From contig JAEUHG010000072.1 of the NCBI GenBank assembly GCA_016795425.1, positions 1-64,000 on the forward strand: DNA of 64,000 nt. Reading direction: 5' to 3'. The translations under genes were made by a program, and so were the position numbers. How positions within the stretch are numbered: position 1 is the first letter of the stretch; the number at the start of each line of letters is the position of its first letter. Under the pieces are notes generated by a model. That model searched no databases. It had not been told where the DNA came from and saw only the letters and a program-made list of their open reading frames with translations. Positions 62,964 to 64,000 of this stretch are shown piece by piece. The stretch is from Verrucomicrobiales bacterium. GTDB lineage: Bacteria; Verrucomicrobiota; Verrucomicrobiia; Limisphaerales; CAIMTB01.

Positions 62964-64000
62964 GTGCCGGTGCGCAATGTGGTCGTTGACTGGGGCGGAC
63001 AGACGCTGCTGAACCTTGGCGATCTTGCCATGGTCATGGTGGCGGTCCGCCGCCTTTCCCGCGTCTTTCCCGAAGCCCGCATCCGTTGCACGTCGCATCG
63101 ACCCGACGATTTTCGCCGCTTCTGCCCGCAAGCGGAGCCGCTGCTCGAATCGGCCAATCAACTCCTCTACTGGCGGCGTTGGCTGCCCAGTGCGCTGACC
63201 CGTCTCCTCCCGCCGGCCGCCGCCCTCGAAGATTCCTTCTTTCGCCACTACCCGATCGCCAGCCTGCGACTCAGGGCCCGCCGACATCTGCGCGATGCCG
63301 TGATGGCGGAGGCCGCCAACAACACCATCCAAGCACTGCGCGATGCCGACCTCGTGGTGGCCGCGGGTGGGGGTTATCTCACGGACGCTTTTGAAGGTTA
63401 TGTCCTGCGCATTCTCGGCCTGCTCGAAACCGCGCAACATCTGGGAAAGCCAGTCGTCCTGCTCGGCCAAGGCCTCGGTCCCCTCACCCAACCCACGCTC
63501 AAGGCTCGCGTCGGGGAGGTTCTCCGGCGCGCGAAATACATCACCTTGCGCGAAGGCCTGCGCGGTCCCGATCTGCTTCGCGAACTCCATTGTACCGATC
63601 CCCGAATCGAAGTGACCGGCGACGATGCCATCGAGCTCGTCCAGGATACCCAGTTGCCGGCCGAAAACCCGGGAGATCTCGTCGGATTCAACATCCGCCT
63701 CGCCCGTTACGCCGCGACCAATTCCGAGATCTGGCAGGACGCCGCCACTGCGGTCGATCAGTTCGCGCGCGATCGAAAAACCAGGATTCTCCCTTGTCCC
63801 ATCGACTGCGACGCAACCCATGGCGATGCGGCTTCGGTTCGGAAGATCCTTTCCGCCGACGCGCCACTCGATACCGACGAATGTCCCCACGATCCGGTGG
63901 CCGTCATCCGGCGGGTGGGACGTTGTCGTCTCGTGGTGACCGGTAGCTACCACGCCGCGGTTTTTGCGCTCTCCCAGGGCGTGCCTGCCATCGGTCTGGC
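62964..64000 (+). CDS. Polysaccharide pyruvyl transferase family protein (partial)
   Basis: A partial gene that runs off the window after about 345 codons with no stop. It begins at GTG 62964, 9 bp after the preceding stop. The product starts NVVVDWGGQTLLNLGDLAM and carries DLVVAAGGGYLTDAFEG, VVLLGQGLGPLTQP and VVTGSYHAAVFALSQGVP, as in the PS_pyruv_trans family (CsaB-like). Members add ketal pyruvate to surface polysaccharides. It continues the surface-glycan cluster. Confidence 0.9.
   Translation, partial: MPVRNVVVDWGGQTLLNLGDLAMVMVAVRRLSRVFPEARIRCTSHRPDDFRRFCPQAEPLLESANQLLYWRRWLPSALTRLLPPAAALEDSFFRHYPIASLRLRARRHLRDAVMAEAANNTIQALRDADLVVAAGGGYLTDAFEGYVLRILGLLETAQHLGKPVVLLGQGLGPLTQPTLKARVGEVLRRAKYITLREGLRGPDLLRELHCTDPRIEVTGDDAIELVQDTQLPAENPGDLVGFNIRLARYAATNSEIWQDAATAVDQFARDRKTRILPCPIDCDATHGDAASVRKILSADAPLDTDECPHDPVAVIRRVGRCRLVVTGSYHAAVFALSQGVPAIGL

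Noticed and set aside
1..64000. tRNA, rRNA, transposase or prophage genes
   Set aside because: No T-loop-containing cloverleaf, rRNA segment, DDE/tyrosine recombinase or phage structural motif was recognised. A tRNAscan or ISfinder run could overturn this.

Overview
The window is GC-rich and densely coded, and it looks like chromosome from a Verrucomicrobiota bacterium, probably a free-living polysaccharide degrader. The evidence is the family mix: an ECF sigma factor of the Planctomycete/Verrucomicrobia type next to a Ser/Thr kinase with a WD40-like sensor; a PSD1/DUF1549/DUF1553 cytochrome; a PEP-CTERM lectin-like protein; a DUF1080 protein; a TAT-exported Gfo/Idh/MocA oxidoreductase; and several very large secreted repeat proteins that share a characteristic C-terminal domain. 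I see no rRNA, tRNA, CRISPR array, transposase, integrase or phage gene. The phylum call is inference from protein families.

Layout. 1-6.4 kb: the end of cdsA, a class III aminotransferase-fold enzyme resembling phosphonate lyase PbfA, a chemoreceptor with a FliA-like promoter, a glycerophosphodiesterase, a cupin and a DUF1080 protein. 6.5-15.5 kb: a 1.29-kaa repeat protein, an AlgE-like porin, a PSD1 cytochrome and a PEP-CTERM lectin. 15.8-19.1 kb: a small CBM48 protein, a pseudouridine synthase and a PpiD/SurA-like foldase. 19.3-29.3 kb: a secreted protein with three discoidin-like repeats, the sigma/kinase pair and an S15-family hydrolase. 29.4-36.3 kb: a Gfo/Idh/MocA protein, a double-propeller GH43 protein and a Cys-rich secreted protein.

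36.5-45.2 kb: a HupE metal-permease fused in frame to a TonB-dependent receptor, then a tightly overlapping L-rhamnose operon (rhaA, ABC ATPase, two permeases, binding protein). 45.2-49.2 kb: a tandem duplication carrying REPIN-like repeats, purF, a GT4 glycosyltransferase and a thioesterase. 49.5-59.5 kb: a secreted propeller-like protein, a TPR-associated TRAP transporter (TatT-DctP-DctQM) behind a large GH106-like glycosidase, and an outer-membrane barrel. 59.6-64 kb: a cell-surface glycan cluster (GT2, polysaccharide deacetylase, GNAT-like enzyme, partial polysaccharide pyruvyl transferase).

Functional theme (inference): secreted glycosidases release plant or algal sugars, which enter by ABC, TRAP and TonB routes. 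Rhamnose isomerase beside a putative rhamnosidase-like enzyme suggests use of a rhamnose-containing polymer. The most unusual single locus is the HupE-TonB receptor fusion, which appears to encode the inner- and outer-membrane parts of one metal-uptake route in one polypeptide, with a signal-peptidase-like site between them. Dispersed palindromic repeats occupy several intergenic gaps.
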